Shown here: positions 1 through 10,323 of the stretch, in pieces
Position numbering within the stretch: the stretch's first letter is position 1
Layout: the number at the start of each line of letters is the position of its first letter
Assembly (NCBI GenBank): GCA_002633025.1
Contig: NMRB01000175.1
Span: 276,219 to 340,218 of the forward strand
Direction of reading: 5' to 3'
Length of the DNA: 64,000 bases
From: Notospermus geniculatus
Taxonomy: Eukaryota > Nemertea > Pilidiophora > Heteronemertea > Lineidae
Position numbers and translations under genes: made by a program
The notes under the pieces: model-generated
Databases searched by the model: none
Seen by the model: the letters and a program-made list of their open reading frames with translations, nothing else
What the model was told of the DNA's origin: nothing

Positions 1-593
1 ATATGTAATGTACCCTCAGCAGATTCACCTATGATAAAAATTTGGGGGTGATCCACTCATTAGTTCAGGAGTTATTGCACTTTTTGTGTTTTGAGTTTCT
101 GCCACCTGGTGGCCACGCTAAGAGTCGAATCAGACCGAAACTTGGTGTACTAGGTCATCTGACATAGGGGTATATATGTACCAAGTTTCAGGTCAATAGC
201 ACCCGCGGTTACGAAACGTGCCACCAAAAGGAAAAATTTTGAACTTTGACCTCTGTGACCTTGAAAAGTAGGTCAAATCAAAAACCCGTTATATATGTTA
301 TGTATCCTCATTAGATACACCTATGATAAAAATTTGGAGATGATCATGTCATTAGTTCAGGAGTTATTGCACTTTTTGTGTTTTCAGTTTTAGCCACCTG
401 GTGGCCAAGCCAAGAATCGAATCGGACCGAAACTTGTTGTCATAGGTCATATGACCTAGGGGTATATATGTACCAAGTTTCAGATCAATAGCTCCAACGG
501 TTACGAAACGTGCCCTGCTAACGGACGACGACGACGACGACGGACGACGGACGCACAACCATTGTATAAGCTCACCACAGGTGAGCTAAAAAA
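1..593 (+). repeat. Dispersed repeat family N, two direct units
   Basis: Two head-to-tail units of about 292 bp are visible (the phrase gttattgcactttttgtg starts at 71 and again at 363). Each unit has the phrases gccacctggtggcc and accgaaacttggtg. The array ends in a gacgac trinucleotide run (about 517-553) and a terminal hairpin agctcacc/ggtgagct (569-587). Further copies lie at 4421-4572, 9390-9885, 10120-11423 and 48830-49036, all on the plus strand. No coding capacity is seen. The 3' hairpin and fixed orientation suggest a non-autonomous transposon, class unknown. Confidence 0.85.
247..275 (+). promoter_or_regulatory. Nuclear-receptor half-site cluster inside repeat N
   Basis: TGACCT at 247-252 and 256-261 are spaced by three bases, which on the minus strand reads AGGTCA-CAG-AGGTCA, a DR3 arrangement. 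The downstream half-site also reads TCAAGGTCA, the monomer site type used by ERR/SF-1-like receptors. A third AGGTCA in the opposite direction lies at 270-275. The same cluster recurs at 4421-4435 and 10698-10726. Binding is inferred only. Confidence 0.4.
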
Positions 594-721
594 GTGTTAC
601 AACCAGCCCCGGTCTCCCCTACATTAAAGTAGTTCCAGAAAGTAAAATCCACAAGTGTCATGGCTGCCCTGTCTCGGAAAATCTGGCAGCATTCACGGAA
701 TTCACGTGCGGAGTACTCTAT

Positions 722-869
722 GGGCCGTATGCACCAAACGAAGATCATCTTGAACTCAGGTTGAGCCACAACTTTTCTATTGTTCAGGTTTGCCAGAGCA
801 TGATGTGACAATGGAAAAGTTGTCGCTCAACCTGAGATCAAGATAATCTTCGCTTGGTGCATACGGCCC
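722..869. mobile_element. 148-bp hairpin MITE with 3-bp TSD (TAT)
   Basis: The ends GGGCCGTATGCACCAA and its reverse complement are flanked by TAT at 719-721 and 870-872. Most of the element folds into one imperfect hairpin. A 3-bp duplication is compatible with PIF/Harbinger-like transposition. No ORF belongs to it. Confidence 0.75.
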
Positions 870-1107
870 TATCTGTTGAAAATATTGCTATCAAAAGGGG
901 TGGACTAAGTTGAAAAATACTCGAAAACTTTGTGATACGCAAGTTGTTTGATCTTCAAAATCTAAAATTTCTTTGAAAAATGTTCCGACTAGGTCTTTTG
1001 TTTCAGCTTCTTAGCTAATTAGTGCGTTATGAGACGCGTCTCATTCAATTCCTTGTGACTGATATACCGTCTGACCACGTTCCAAAAATTCACAATGTCG
1101 GGTTGCC

Positions 1108-1378
1108 CTAGCGAGAAAGAATTTTTTTCTCCAAAAGTGGTCGGAAGTAATTTTGCGACAGGGAACTTTTTCGCTGCTTAAAATGGGGAGGTACCGGTAC
1201 CTTTTTGGGTGACTTCTTTTCCTTTTCAAGGGGTCGACTCCCTTCCGACATCAATTGCGATAACCACTCTTGTTCCTGTTTAAGCTCTCGACGTCTTTTC
1301 TCTCTGTTTCTCCTTACATTCGTCTCGTGTGATATTTTAATTTTCTTCCTCTTTTTCTTACCCACCACCTGAAAGTAA
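1108..1378 (-). pseudogene. Possible third member of the small basic ORF family
   Basis: On the minus strand a 3' splice-site-like string ttcttactttcag ends just above 1378 and is followed by an open frame rich in Lys/Arg/Glu (begins VVGKKKRKKIKI, includes NREKRRRELKQEQEW) that runs to the stop at 1108. The same splice-site string precedes the small ORFs at 3154-3399 and 5184-5474. Similarity of the peptides is only in composition and position, so this may be an old, decayed copy. Function unknown. Confidence 0.3.
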
Positions 1379-1472
1379 GAAAACGTTTGCCACCATCGCG
1401 GCTTTGACGAAATAAAATGTGGCTCAAACAGTAGGCCTGCATCATCGCTGATTGACAAAGTACATGTTCTGT

Positions 1473-1603
1473 AAAGCTGCTTTTCCACGAGACGTTTGCG
1501 GACGCAGTTTCGGTGGCGGGAGCGGGTGCGAGTGAAACAGCTAAAGGGAAATGGATCAATTTTTCCACCCGCGCCCGCAAACGCCTCGTGGAAAAGCAGC
1601 TTT
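1473..1603. mobile_element. 131-bp foldback element
   Basis: The arms AAAGCTGCTTTTCCACGAG (1473 on) and its reverse complement (ending 1603) bracket GC-rich inner arms around gcgggagcgggtgcg. The hairpin is nearly continuous. The flanking bases do not give a clean target-site duplication. Confidence 0.65.
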
Positions 1604-1777
1604 TAATCCCGTTGCAATAAGTGGCCGCGGTGGAAAACCGAATTAACGCGAGATCATTGATTAAATACATGTTGGGGAATTCAAAAGCCTTGAATTGAAT
1701 CTGGGCCAACCGCACAGTAAGTCCGATAGATAGTGCTATACACCGGCGCCAATCTGCAGTTATTTATAAGGAAGTGG

Positions 1778-2810
1778 TTATTTGGCAAGCAAATGCTTGC
1801 CGAATTACAGAAATTTGGTCTTTGATGGCAAGCAGACAATAATGAATATTAATTAGACCCCATTAATTATGCAAACAGAAGATGAAGATGGCGTCCTCCG
1901 ACTCGCCGTCGCAGCCCTCGCCAAAAGGTATCGAAAAGTTGCGATTGGGAGCAGGCTATGCCTCGAACGAAGATTAAGACGGCGTTAAAGGCATCGAACT
2001 GTACATTTGCACAGCTAACTGTGCTGTGTATGCAGTAAAAGCGTAGTCTTGGATGCACGTCTAGCTCATTAATTATGCAGCGCTCTTAGCAGCTGGCAGG
2101 GGAGACAGTGGCGTGTGGTGGAGGGTGCCTTGCGGTAGGGAGCTACCAACAAGCGATTTTCAGAAGAAAATGTACATTTATCGAGCCTGGTTTGCCAAAC
2201 AGCACGCGAAGTTTGGCTTAAACGTCGAGTTACACGCATTGCCCTGAACCAGGTAACAAATATCCCCCGCATGCCGGCAGTCAGTTGATTAGCGTAGTGC
2301 ACAGGATGTCGGCTCAACAACATGAAGGTCGGAGGTTCGAAACTCGCGTGGTCTCACTCGTGATCTTTCTTTTTTCTATTTTTCCCTGTTCAGTTGTTTT
2401 CTTTTTTCTTTCTCTCTCAGAAAAGACATATCAAGAAGATAAAAATACTCATATTTATGGCCCCCGCCTGCTTAAAATCAGCGCCGTGCCTCTCAAAAAG
2501 TACAACATGAACATCAAGTTTTTACTCTGTGTAATTGTGCCCCCTCCCCACACTGATCTCCTTTGGCCCTTGCTTGCACCTGGATAGGTTAAAATTTCCT
2601 CCAAAACAATTTTTGCATACCGGTACATGTATTTGCTTGCTCAATAACAGAACGTGCTGAATAATATGGCAAGCACATATCGTGATTAATATTCATTAGG
2701 GGGTGTGACATGCTTGCCAAATAGGGACATTTTTCAGCATTAGATGGCAAGCATGCTTGCTAAATAAGGACGAAAAAGGGAACTGTTTGGCAAGCATGCT
2801 TGCCAAATAA
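1778..2810. mobile_element. Candidate 1.03-kb TIR element with GGCAAGC palindromes
   Basis: The left end TTATTTGGCAAGC (1778) and right end GCTTGCCAAATAA (to 2810) are inverted. Inner arms share aatgaatattaat (about 1841) and its inverted counterpart near 2680. The perfect palindrome GGCAAGCATGCTTGCC lies near the right end. No transposase is visible, and no clear TSD was found. Confidence 0.45.
2284..2356 (+). repeat. tRNA-derived SINE-like fragment (A and B box)
   Basis: A tagcgtagtgcac string resembles a Pol III A box and ggttcgaaact, about 40 bases later, resembles a B box. The T-stem and acceptor stem do not pair well, so this is not a functional tRNA. A pyrimidine-rich stretch follows. 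Most likely a remnant of a tRNA-derived SINE. Confidence 0.35.
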
Positions 2811-3153
2811 ACCCGGCCTATTTATAACGAATTTTCCCATGAACTAACCGCCGATGGGCACCGAAAGACCCGACTTTCTGCGTGGTCGGCCCTGATTTTC
2901 AGTTGGTGTCATAATGGAATGAGAGTACCAGACGTGCTTAACAGAAAAGAGACCAGAGTACGAGATAATGCAAATCAGTTTTCGTTATTTATAACGAAAG
3001 AAAAATGAACAAAATTACAGCCATTCATGACGGAACTATGTAGGCCTAGATATCCGACAACATGTCGCTTCCGCATCACGTATACATGTACCGCATTCCG
3101 GATGTCTGGTAAACGCAGCTGCTTTACAATACAGTACGCATTTCAGGAGGCGA

Positions 3154-3399
3154 CTACATCTCAAACCTCCTTACCGACGATTCCCGCTTTTCTTCCACCT
3201 TCACAGAAGCGGTGGAACAATGTCCGACCTCAGTTGATTGTTGGACAGTTGATTGTTGGTCAGTTGACTGTTGGTCAATACTGTCAATCGACGAAGCATA
3301 CTCTCGTGCGAAAGCTTGTCTTTCTTCAAATCTCTTCATTCGATAATTAAGTCTCCTCAGCCGACGTAGTGTTGCGGCACTTTTCCTCTTCGTCCTCAT
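3154..3399 (-). CDS. Small basic ORF of element K, copy 1 (81 aa)
   Basis: The ATG at 3397-3399 follows directly after a 3' splice-site-like ttcttactttcag, so this may be the start of an internal exon. The peptide has a basic helical N-terminus (MRTKRKSAATLRRLRRL), a helix ending AREYASSID, three QQST-type units and the tail EKRESSVRRF. The paralogue at 5184-5474 keeps the same order, including an AREYA block and the SSVRRF tail, with no frameshift between copies, which argues that the frame was translated. I do not recognise the family. It could be a domesticated gene or part of a transposon-encoded protein. Confidence 0.4.
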   Translation of the reverse strand: MRTKRKSAATLRRLRRLNYRMKRFEERQAFAREYASSIDSIDQQSTDQQSTVQQSTEVGHCSTASVKVEEKRESSVRRFEM

Positions 3400-3868
3400 C
3401 TGAAAGTAAGAATACGTTCACGCAATCCAGAATATGACAGGAAACCTGTTATCTTTTGAAAGTGTGTAGGCTAGTGCACAAGAAATCATTTCGCTGAGAA
3501 TGTCACTTCCGACTTTTGTTTTTTGCAACTTGCAATAAAATGGTCGCCCTCTTCGCTGTGCTGTCCCTCTTGGAGAGGAGTGTCATTGGCGAAGGTTACG
3601 CATGATCATGTTGGCCTACCGAGGTAGCAACCGAGTTTTTTCGAGACGGTGTTTGATTTCACCTCCACCGGGCTGCAGCATCATCATCAGAACGTAGGTA
3701 GACAAAGGACGAAACATGGAAGGCAAACCCACAGCTCAGCAGGGAACAAAACTCAAACGCACTGCACTCCTCTGGAGTCACTTCTTCAGAGCGCTGGCCA
3801 CATGACTGATTAAACGAAGAGTTTCACAACGGGGTGAGCCACCAGACGCCGACTGGAGCACCACACCC

Positions 3869-4018
3869 ATGTGTGATAAAATCTAATGCCCTCGTCTTTG
3901 ATGTCCCCTGCATTGTTTGTCACAGGATTAAGGGTCTTAATCCGATCGCTCCAATTCCACGGTGCCGCTTAATGCGCGTAAATGTATTGTTGGGGACATC
4001 ACATATCGGGCGACATTA
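3869..4018. mobile_element. Hairpin element inserted in element K copy 1
   Basis: Copy 1 carries about 150 bp (gtgtgataaaatctaatg ... ggggacatcacatatc) that is absent at the equivalent point of copy 2 near 5898. A second member of this family lies at 6585-6725. The ends contain complementary atgtcccc/ggggacat words. Confidence 0.5.
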
Positions 4019-4420
4019 GATTCTGTTACACCGGCACATCACGCACACCAAAGAATCACAACATTCACACCCCTCACATGATTCAATCCAGCACTCATAT
4101 TACTTACAATATCGCACCTCAAGAGAGAATCGGTAAATACGATTGGCCGAGACGCGTCACGTGAGCGGTGAACATTTTTCAATGTCTCCCGCTCAAGATG
4201 CAATGTCCGCCGCTCACGGAAAACAAAATGGCGCACGTTTTTTTTCGTTTGACCGCTTCGAATATTTGAAGTCGCATATTAGGCTATCGAGCTGGATGTC
4301 CAATCGGGCCGAAACTTGGTATTTTTTAAGGTACCCCTCCAATGCATGTTTATGCAAGATATGAAGTCGCTCGATGAAATAATGACAAACTGTTGCAGGT
4401 TCGTTACTTTTGTCCAACTT

Positions 4421-4572
4421 TGACCTCTGTGACCTTGAAAGTAAGTCAAATCAAAAACCCGTTGTATATGTTATGTATCCTTATTAGCTACACCTATGAT
4501 AAAAATTTGGAGATGATCTAGTCATTAGCTCAGGAGTTATTGCACGTTTTGTGTCTTTTGGTTTCAGTTTTC
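4421..4572 (+). repeat. Repeat N, partial copy
   Basis: Begins with the tgacctctgtgaccttgaa half-site pair (DR3 at 4421-4435; third half-site changed to aagtca) and continues to gttattgcacgttttgtg. It is truncated before the terminal hairpin and abuts element K copy 2. Confidence 0.75.
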
Positions 4573-5183
4573 ATTCATTTATAACGAAAGAGAAATGAAC
4601 AAAATTACAGCCATTCATGAACGAACTAGGCCTAGAAATCCGACAACAGCCATTGCCACCAGACCTCATGTTTTTTATTTATCCGTGGTCTCTACATTTC
4701 ACTAGCCGGGAATCCGGCTTAGATCATTTGCTTTCACCGGTCTTCCAATACAAGCTGCCCAGAAGACCGGGTACCAGTCTAGTATAATCAATGATCTCGG
4801 GTGAATTCGGTTTCCCGCCGCGGCCGCTTATTGCAAGGACGATTACAGTACGCAGGTGTGTAGTCCTCAGCGATTGAGTGATATATCTGTAAATCTGCCA
4901 CTGTAAGTGTGTATTCGTATGGTCATGGTTTCCGTACGACCATATCCTGAAAACTGGACTAACTTGATTCCAGGGGTTAGATTCCTGTCATTCCGATGTG
5001 CGTGCCCCGTCAAGTGGTCTTAATATCACTAATATCAAAAGGCATGACCATATTCGGGATTTTATCGGATGCGAGAGAATACCAGGAACCGCAATCGATG
5101 ATTCAACCTCCGGGCTGTAGGCCTACCAGGCGCCTGTCGTGTCTGGACGACACAATCTCAGGGAAAGAATATTCAGGAGGCGA

Positions 5184-5474
5184 CTACATAGTTCCAAACC
5201 TCCTTACCGACGATCCCCGCTTTTCTTGTCTGACCGTTAATTGTTGGACAGTTGTTGGTAGTTGGACAGTTGATTGTTGGACAGTTGGCTGTTGGACAGT
5301 TGATTGTTGGACAGTTGGCTGTTGGACAGTTGATTGTTGGACAGTTGACTCTTGGCCAACCCAATCAATCCATGCCGCATACTCTCGTGCTAAAGATTCT
5401 GCTTTTTGTTTTCTTCGATGAAGTTTCATCAGCCGACGCTTTGTTTCAGCACTTTGTCTCTTTGTCCTCGGCAT
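5184..5474 (-). CDS. Small basic ORF of element K, copy 2, with coding VNTR (96 aa)
   Basis: The ATG (5472-5474) lies directly after the splice-acceptor-like ttcttcctttcag. Residues 1-40 are basic and helical (MPRTKRQSAETKRRLMKL, then AREYAAWIDW). Residues about 42-82 are a tandem TVQQS/TVQQP array encoded by a 15-bp DNA unit. The tail EKRGSSVRRF matches copy 1. The repeat number differs greatly between copies while the ends are conserved. No catalytic motif is seen. Possibly one exon of a larger gene. Confidence 0.42.
   Translation of the reverse strand: MPRTKRQSAETKRRLMKLHRRKQKAESLAREYAAWIDWVGQESTVQQSTVQQPTVQQSTVQQPTVQQSTVQLPTTVQQLTVRQEKRGSSVRRFGTM
5243..5352. repeat. 15-bp minisatellite (ttgattgttggacag / ttggctgttggacag)
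   Basis: About seven units alternate between two 15-bp versions, giving a 30-bp higher-order period. The array keeps the TVQQ reading frame of the overlapping small ORF. Only three degenerate units occur in copy 1 (3230-3280). Confidence 0.85.
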
Positions 5475-6090
5475 CTGAAAGGAAGAATTTCACACAATCC
5501 ACAGGAAACCTTTCATCTTTTGAAAGTGTGTAGGCTAATGAACAAGAAATCTTCATTTGCTGAGATTTCCGACCTTGGTTATCGAACTTGCATTGAACTT
5601 GAAGTGGTCGCCCTCTTCGCTATTGTGCTGCCCCCTTTTGGAGACGAATGTCATTGGCGAAGTTTACGATTCCGATGTAAAAACCTCCGACTGGGCTACA
5701 GCATCTTCATAGAACGTATAATAGGTAGACGGGTCGGCCTACATGTACACGAGACAAAACATGGCGGGCAAACCCACAACTCAGCATGGAACAAAATTCT
5801 CCGGAGTCATTTCTTCAGGCTCTGGCCAGAACTGACTGAACTGATAGTTTCACAACGAGGGGTGAGCCACCAGACGCCGGCTGGAGCACCACACCCATCT
5901 CTTCACCGGCACATAATACGCACACCAAAGAATCCCAATCACACCTCGCATTCAATCCAGCACTAATGATCATATCACCAGGTACAAAAGGTTCATAGAA
6001 CCAACACAACACAATGTTCTCACAAACACAACGAGCAGCAAAAAAACATGACAAAAGGAAATTTATTCATACAGTTGATGACAAACGAGA

Positions 6091-6218
6091 AGTTAAGAAA
6101 CCGCTCCGTTAACGAACACTAACGCTAACGCTATTTCTGACGTAGGCCTACATTTGCAATGTAAAAATAACGTTAGCGTTAGTGTTACCGTGTTACCATT
6201 TCTTAACCTCTCGATTAT
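6091..6218. mobile_element. Hairpin MITE, GTTAAGAAA family
   Basis: Arms gagaagttaagaaa and its inverted partner ttcttaacctctc enclose complementary runs of cactaacgctaacg. Related elements are at 55985-56135, 56476-56600 and 58857-58998. Confidence 0.65.
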
Positions 6219-6584
6219 GCACCAACCGGTAGGCCTAAAGTAAGCAGGCCCAGTTACTAGGCCCTACTAAAATAGGAAATCGTTCTTGCCCAGCAATTAT
6301 AGCTTTTATATCATTAGTCCCACCAGAATTAATGTCTGTGAAACAATAGCGTCGTCCCTGACGGAAAAATGAAATACAATACATGTAATACATCTACGGC
6401 AAGGTCAGGCCCAGCTTTCCACTAAGCATGGTTCTCTTTGGAGTTCGCAAATTACAAATCAACTCAATAGGGACCCTAGCCGACTTTTTCATACTGTCAC
6501 TAGTGGTTAAAACTATTGAAATGAAACTGACATCGCGGTCCTAATCAATTTGCCACACAAAAGGCGTCCATTGTACTAGGACAG
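6219..6584. other. Intergenic, nothing recognised
   Basis: No open frame of interest, splice-site pair or repeat structure was recognised in these 366 bases, other than single TAGGCCTA words. Confidence 0.5.
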
Positions 6585-6725
6585 GTGTGATAAAATCTAA
6601 TGTCCCCACCTGTCTGATGTCCCCCTGCATTGTTTGTCACAGGATAAAGGGCCTTGGTCTCTCTAGAGTCCAATTCAGTGGTGCCGCTTAATCTTATATA
6701 TTGTTGGGGGACATCACATATCNTT
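6585..6725. mobile_element. Second copy of the gtgtgataaaatctaatg hairpin element
   Basis: Shares gtgataaaatctaatg, ccctgcattgtttgtcacagg and ggggacatcacatatc with the element at 3869-4018. A single undetermined base (N at 6723) sits at its right end, suggesting an assembly join. Confidence 0.55.
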
Positions 6726-7130
6726 GTCAATGCCCCCCAACAAAAGACTGACGGAATAAGCCGCGACCCGACAATAGGGGAGGTACTGATAAACATGCCT
6801 TTCTGTATTTGAGTGTCCGCCACACAATAAAGCGGGCAGTGTCATATGGGAGGCATTCTCATACATTACACCTGGTTTCGGTGTGCTACCCTCTATCGAG
6901 CTCGGATCCCCATAGGCAGGCTATAGTTTGGAAATGAAAAATGTGAAGTTGAGTTGATCTAGATGTCAAGATGAACACTGTATCACAAAAAAAATCGGTT
7001 AACACCGTTTTTTGGGTGTTATCAGTAGGAAATTTAAGTTTAGATCTAATGTGAGCAATTTTCGACAGTAGGCCTACGGTAGGCTAACCCAGCGTGTTTG
7101 TTGGGGGTGAGAGTGAAATCGCAATAGGCC
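6726..7130. other. Intergenic, nothing recognised
   Basis: No supported gene or repeat boundary. A short poly-A tract (about 6986) and a TAGGCCTA word are the only notable features. Confidence 0.45.
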
Positions 7131-7350
7131 TATCCAGGGCCCATTCATAACTCTAAGGTCCATTTTACTACCTTTTGTATTTTGCCCTGCAAACAATAAC
7201 TAGATAAACCTTAGAGTTAAGGAAGCTTAAAGTTAGTGTCACACAATAGGGCCTTATTCTAGTTCTAGAATAGACTGCCCTATGTGTGACACTAATTTGA
7301 GTACAAAAGATGTAGGCCTAAGTAGGCCTACCACTGAGTATGTTTATGAA
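7131..7350. mobile_element. Nested hairpin element, GGGCCCATTCATAA family
   Basis: An outer, imperfect pair (gggcccattcataactc, and its partner near gtttatgaatagacc) encloses a strong inner hairpin from about 7236 to 7302 with arms ttagtgtcacacaatagggc. A related outer end occurs in the element at 40938-41056. Confidence 0.5.
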
Positions 7351-7711
7351 TAGACCTCTATGGATCCTGGCGAAAGAGACTTCGATTCAAGTTGAGTTGG
7401 GCACGACTTTCAATTTCCCGGCAGCTACCGTGCCAATTCTCAACCACACGGCGCCTCATTTTGCCCAGTCTGAGAAACGCGAATCAGTGCTGCCGACTAT
7501 GCGCGACTGAATACACTACCCAGGTATACAACAAACCTACACAGCCAACCACAGTCGCAATGCATGCACAAAGAGCACACTGACACTCTACACGACTGTA
7601 TCAAGGTCACAACCATAAATACGGTACGATTATTAGAACACCATGCGTGCCATGCATGTATCTCTCGTTATTCAAGTTGTTGTAAAACCGATTCGACATC
7701 GAGGCAGTAAA
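7351..7711. other. Intergenic, possible promoter-proximal sequence
   Basis: No repeat or coding frame is convincing. The stretch ends immediately before a well-placed ATG (7712). Confidence 0.35.
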
Positions 7712-7846
7712 CATGGCGCAGCGCAGCAGATTCCGGAGCAGATTGCAAATGGCGGCGAGACAAAACAACAATCCAGGAACATTTAGACGTCCATGTCAAA
7801 GTAGGCTACACGCCTTGTGTTCAGCAGAGTCTGTATCCTACCTTTG
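7712..7846 (+). CDS. Weak candidate first exon or small ORF (MAQRSRFRSRL...)
   Basis: The ATG at 7712 has a strong start context (aacATGG) and opens a 44-codon frame beginning MAQRSRFRSRLQMAARQ. The overlapping caaATGGCGGC (about 7749) resembles the YY1-type AAGATGGCGGC element seen at many animal start sites. Splice donors are weak and no downstream exon is evident. It could be a 5' exon of a gene whose remaining exons I could not find, or chance. Confidence 0.2.
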
Positions 7847-8076
7847 AACTATTGATTACTCTATCGTTTCAATAAACCATAGCACGTGGACCTGCAAAAT
7901 TCACGCCTCTCTATTCGATTAATCTGGTCATTCAACAGCACTCGCAGGCAATCGCCATTTGACAAAACCGCAGTGCGCATGCTTATTAGGTCAGACTTCT
8001 AGATCCCGGATGTAGAGCTATAGCGAAGGCTACTGAGTTTCCATTTGTTGTCATTCATGTTGTTTGTTTAATGTGA

Positions 8077-8082
8077 TTTATT
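8077..8082 (-). terminator. Candidate polyadenylation signal AATAAA
   Basis: AATAAA on the minus strand lies 13 bases past the stop codon of the 8096-8616 candidate gene. It supports that model only weakly, because AATAAA is common in AT-rich DNA. Confidence 0.3.
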
Positions 8083-8095
8083 CAGAACAGTGTGG

Positions 8096-8616
8096 TCATG
8101 GATATAGCTTGCTAAAGGTGCACTTATTGCTGGAGTCAATAGTGCCTACATGTCTAATTTGAAGGTCAAGGTGATGTTGCGGACTGTTCTGATTCTCTTC
8201 CGCGATGGAGTGGTGCATCGCCTGCACTTCTTTTTTGACTGCATTTAGCACTGAGTAGGCTTCCCCCTGTGGCTCATGTATTATGACGGAGATTTTATCA
8301 ACTAAATTATCTGCACTGACGACCCACAAACTGGCGTGAATTGATCATTATTGCAGGGGGCCTAGCTAGGAACCGGCGGGTTTACCGTCACGACCGTGGT
8401 GGCCCTTCACCCTTCCAGTGATCGGGATCCGCGGACTAGCCCACCTAACGATGTGATAGTGACCAGAACGAAGAATTCTTGAAGGCCAGTCCAGCCTTTG
8501 GCTACACGCCGGAGGCCCTCGTCCCGCATTCGAGCCACGGACTCGATGCTAGGCCTCAGTACTGCATTAGGTACGGTAGGCCTACCGGTAGGCATAGGCC
8601 TGTGACCAACATTCAT
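8096..8616 (-). CDS. Candidate two-exon gene end (exons 8411-8616 and 8096-8330)
   Basis: The downstream frame (from 8330) encodes about 78 residues, including NLVDKISVIIHEPQGEAYSV and HHLDLQIRHVGTIDSS, and stops at 8096-8098. AATAAA follows within 20 bases (minus strand of 8077-8082). Upstream, an open frame from an ATG at 8614-8616 (ARMRDEGLRRVAKGWTGLQ, then LEG) ends at a donor-like GTGAAG (8405-8410) in phase 2. The next exon starts after cgccag (8331-8332) with the single base needed, so the phases agree across an 80-bp intron. The polypyrimidine tract is poor and the family is not recognised. Confidence 0.33.
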
Positions 8617-9389
8617 GACATTGGCCTATTTCTTCAATGGATGAATCCACGTGACTCTCCCTGAACCTGGTGGCGCCAACAATCACCAAATGGTTGGCCT
8701 AGCCCCAAAGGCCCATTTCCATAATGGGCCTAGGCCTAGGCCCTAACCCACTGCAGCACGCATGATGTTGTTTTGAAGTTGCCCTAAAAATGATGAATTC
8801 CACATTTCGCTTGAACATGTCTTTCTACACTAGTGTGATAGGCATAATAGCACAGTGCCTATCTGCATCAAGAATCAGGACGAAGCCCGCATGATGCATG
8901 TTACAGTGGGTGAGCCCCGGCAGGGACTTCGGAGCTGTGAATTTTGAACCACATTGGCGAATAACACATAACACATGATTCAAAGAAGTCACTTGTCACA
9001 AGTTTTATTCAACGATCGAATGGAAACGGAGTCTGTAGACCTAGGCCTAGGCTACATGAACATGGAAACTGAAGAATATGAGTGGATGTAAAAACATGAA
9101 ACAAAATAAAATGGTCCAGGGACCATATGCTCACCTGGCTGTGCACCACAGAAATGAATGCCAACGTTTATTGAAAAAGTCCAGGGTCATGGTCAAAATA
9201 CACGTATCTAGGGCCTACAAGATTAGAGTTCACACCAACTTAGAAGTTTGTTGATGTGACATGGACCATTTTTTTGACATGGCCTTGATACATGTATGTA
9301 GGCCTACTGTACATCATCACGCAAATCATAACATTCTATCGGGTCGAATACATGTAGCTGCGAATCGTACCGGCGAAATTTTCAACACT
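8617..9389. other. Intergenic, TAGGCCTA-rich
   Basis: No gene is supported. Several overlapping aggcctaggcc palindromic words occur (8725-8745, 9040-9052). Nothing else was recognised. Confidence 0.45.
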
Positions 9390-9885
9390 GACCCCGTCTC
9401 ACTGTGACCTTAAAAATACAGGTAGCTCAAATCAAAAACCTGTTGGCTACTAGTACGGTATTGTCATGTATCCTTATTAGATGGACCTATGGTCAAAATT
9501 TGGAGATGACCCAGCCATTAGTTTAGCATGTCCAGGAGTAAAGCCAAGCGCACATTTGCGACTAAAATCAATGCGGTGGGGGTGTCTTTTAAAATCGACT
9601 GACCCTGCCCAATAACAAGTCGACAGCGTTGGGTCAGTCGACTTTAAAAACACCCCTAACGCATTGATTTTTGTCGCAAATGTGCGCTTGGCCTAAGCTA
9701 TTTGTGGCCAAGCCTGGAACCGTATCGGATCGAAACTTGACGGGGGGGGGGGGGCAGAGGTCATCTGGCCTTGGGGTACATGTAAAAAGTTTTAAGTCGA
9801 TAGCCCCAGCAGTTATGAAACGTGCCATGCGAACGGACGTCGACGAAAATGGTAATAGCTCAGCGGATGAGCTAATGACACCCCA
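9390..9885 (+). repeat. Repeat N copy split by a MITE
   Basis: Left part 9390-9541 and right part 9694-9885 are repeat N, interrupted by the hairpin element at 9542-9693. The half-site cluster here is degenerate (cccgtctcactgtgacctta). A poly-G run (about 9741-9753) sits where other copies read tgtcatagg. Confidence 0.75.
9542..9693. mobile_element. 152-bp Harbinger-like MITE, TSD TAA
   Basis: TAA at 9539-9541 and 9694-9696 flank ends AGCCAAGCGCACATTTGCG and the inverted GCGCTTGGCC. The hairpin is almost continuous. A TWA target duplication with a GGCC-type end is typical of PIF/Harbinger MITEs. Confidence 0.78.
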
Positions 9886-10323
9886 CCCGGTTAAATGAAA
9901 TGGACAGGGCCATTGTGCTCACCTGGCTGTTGTATTTATAGATGACTAGAAATAGAGAACATTATCATCTGGCAAGTTTGTACGACTTTGACAGAATCCA
10001 TGTCAATTACCAAATGAAGAGCCAATGTAAATTTGTAAATTTGATGCACAAAATTTTCATTATCTTCCTGTTAGGAACTATAAAACATTATTGTGATTGC
10101 CAATGTTTTTCCAACATGTCACGTATCCTCATCAGATGCACCGATGATGAAACTTTGGAGACCATCCTGTGTTTAGTTTAGGAATTATTGGACTTTATGT
10201 TTTCGTTTTTGCCATCTGGCGGCCAAACCAAGAACCGAATCAGACCAAATCGTTATGTCTTTTCGGTTTTGGCCACCTAGTGGCTAAGCCAAGAATCGAA
10301 TCGAACCGAAACTTGGTGCCATA

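Larger units (their letters stand above)
2980..4110 (-). repeat. Element K copy 1 (carries small ORF)
   Basis: This segment is repeated at 4569-5970. Shared blocks include tataacgaaagaaaaatgaac (2988 and 4579 regions), the small minus-strand ORF, ggtcgccctcttcgct, and ggtgagccaccagacgcc. The copies differ by indels, including a hairpin element present only in this copy at about 3869-4018. Confidence 0.65.
4569..5970 (-). repeat. Element K copy 2
   Basis: Second copy of the 2980-4110 element. It has an additional internal block at about 4651-5130 that includes gcggccgcttattgcaa, and an inverted related block is seen at about 1610-1665. It carries the longer version of the small ORF and its minisatellite. 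Confidence 0.65.

Noticed and set aside
2284-2356. tRNA gene
   Set aside because: Box-like motifs are present, but the T-arm and acceptor stem do not pair, so it was kept only as a SINE-like remnant.
4815-4830. Cloning-vector contamination (NotI-like gcggccgc)
   Set aside because: A diverged version of the same block occurs inverted at about 1610-1665, so it belongs to a native repeat.
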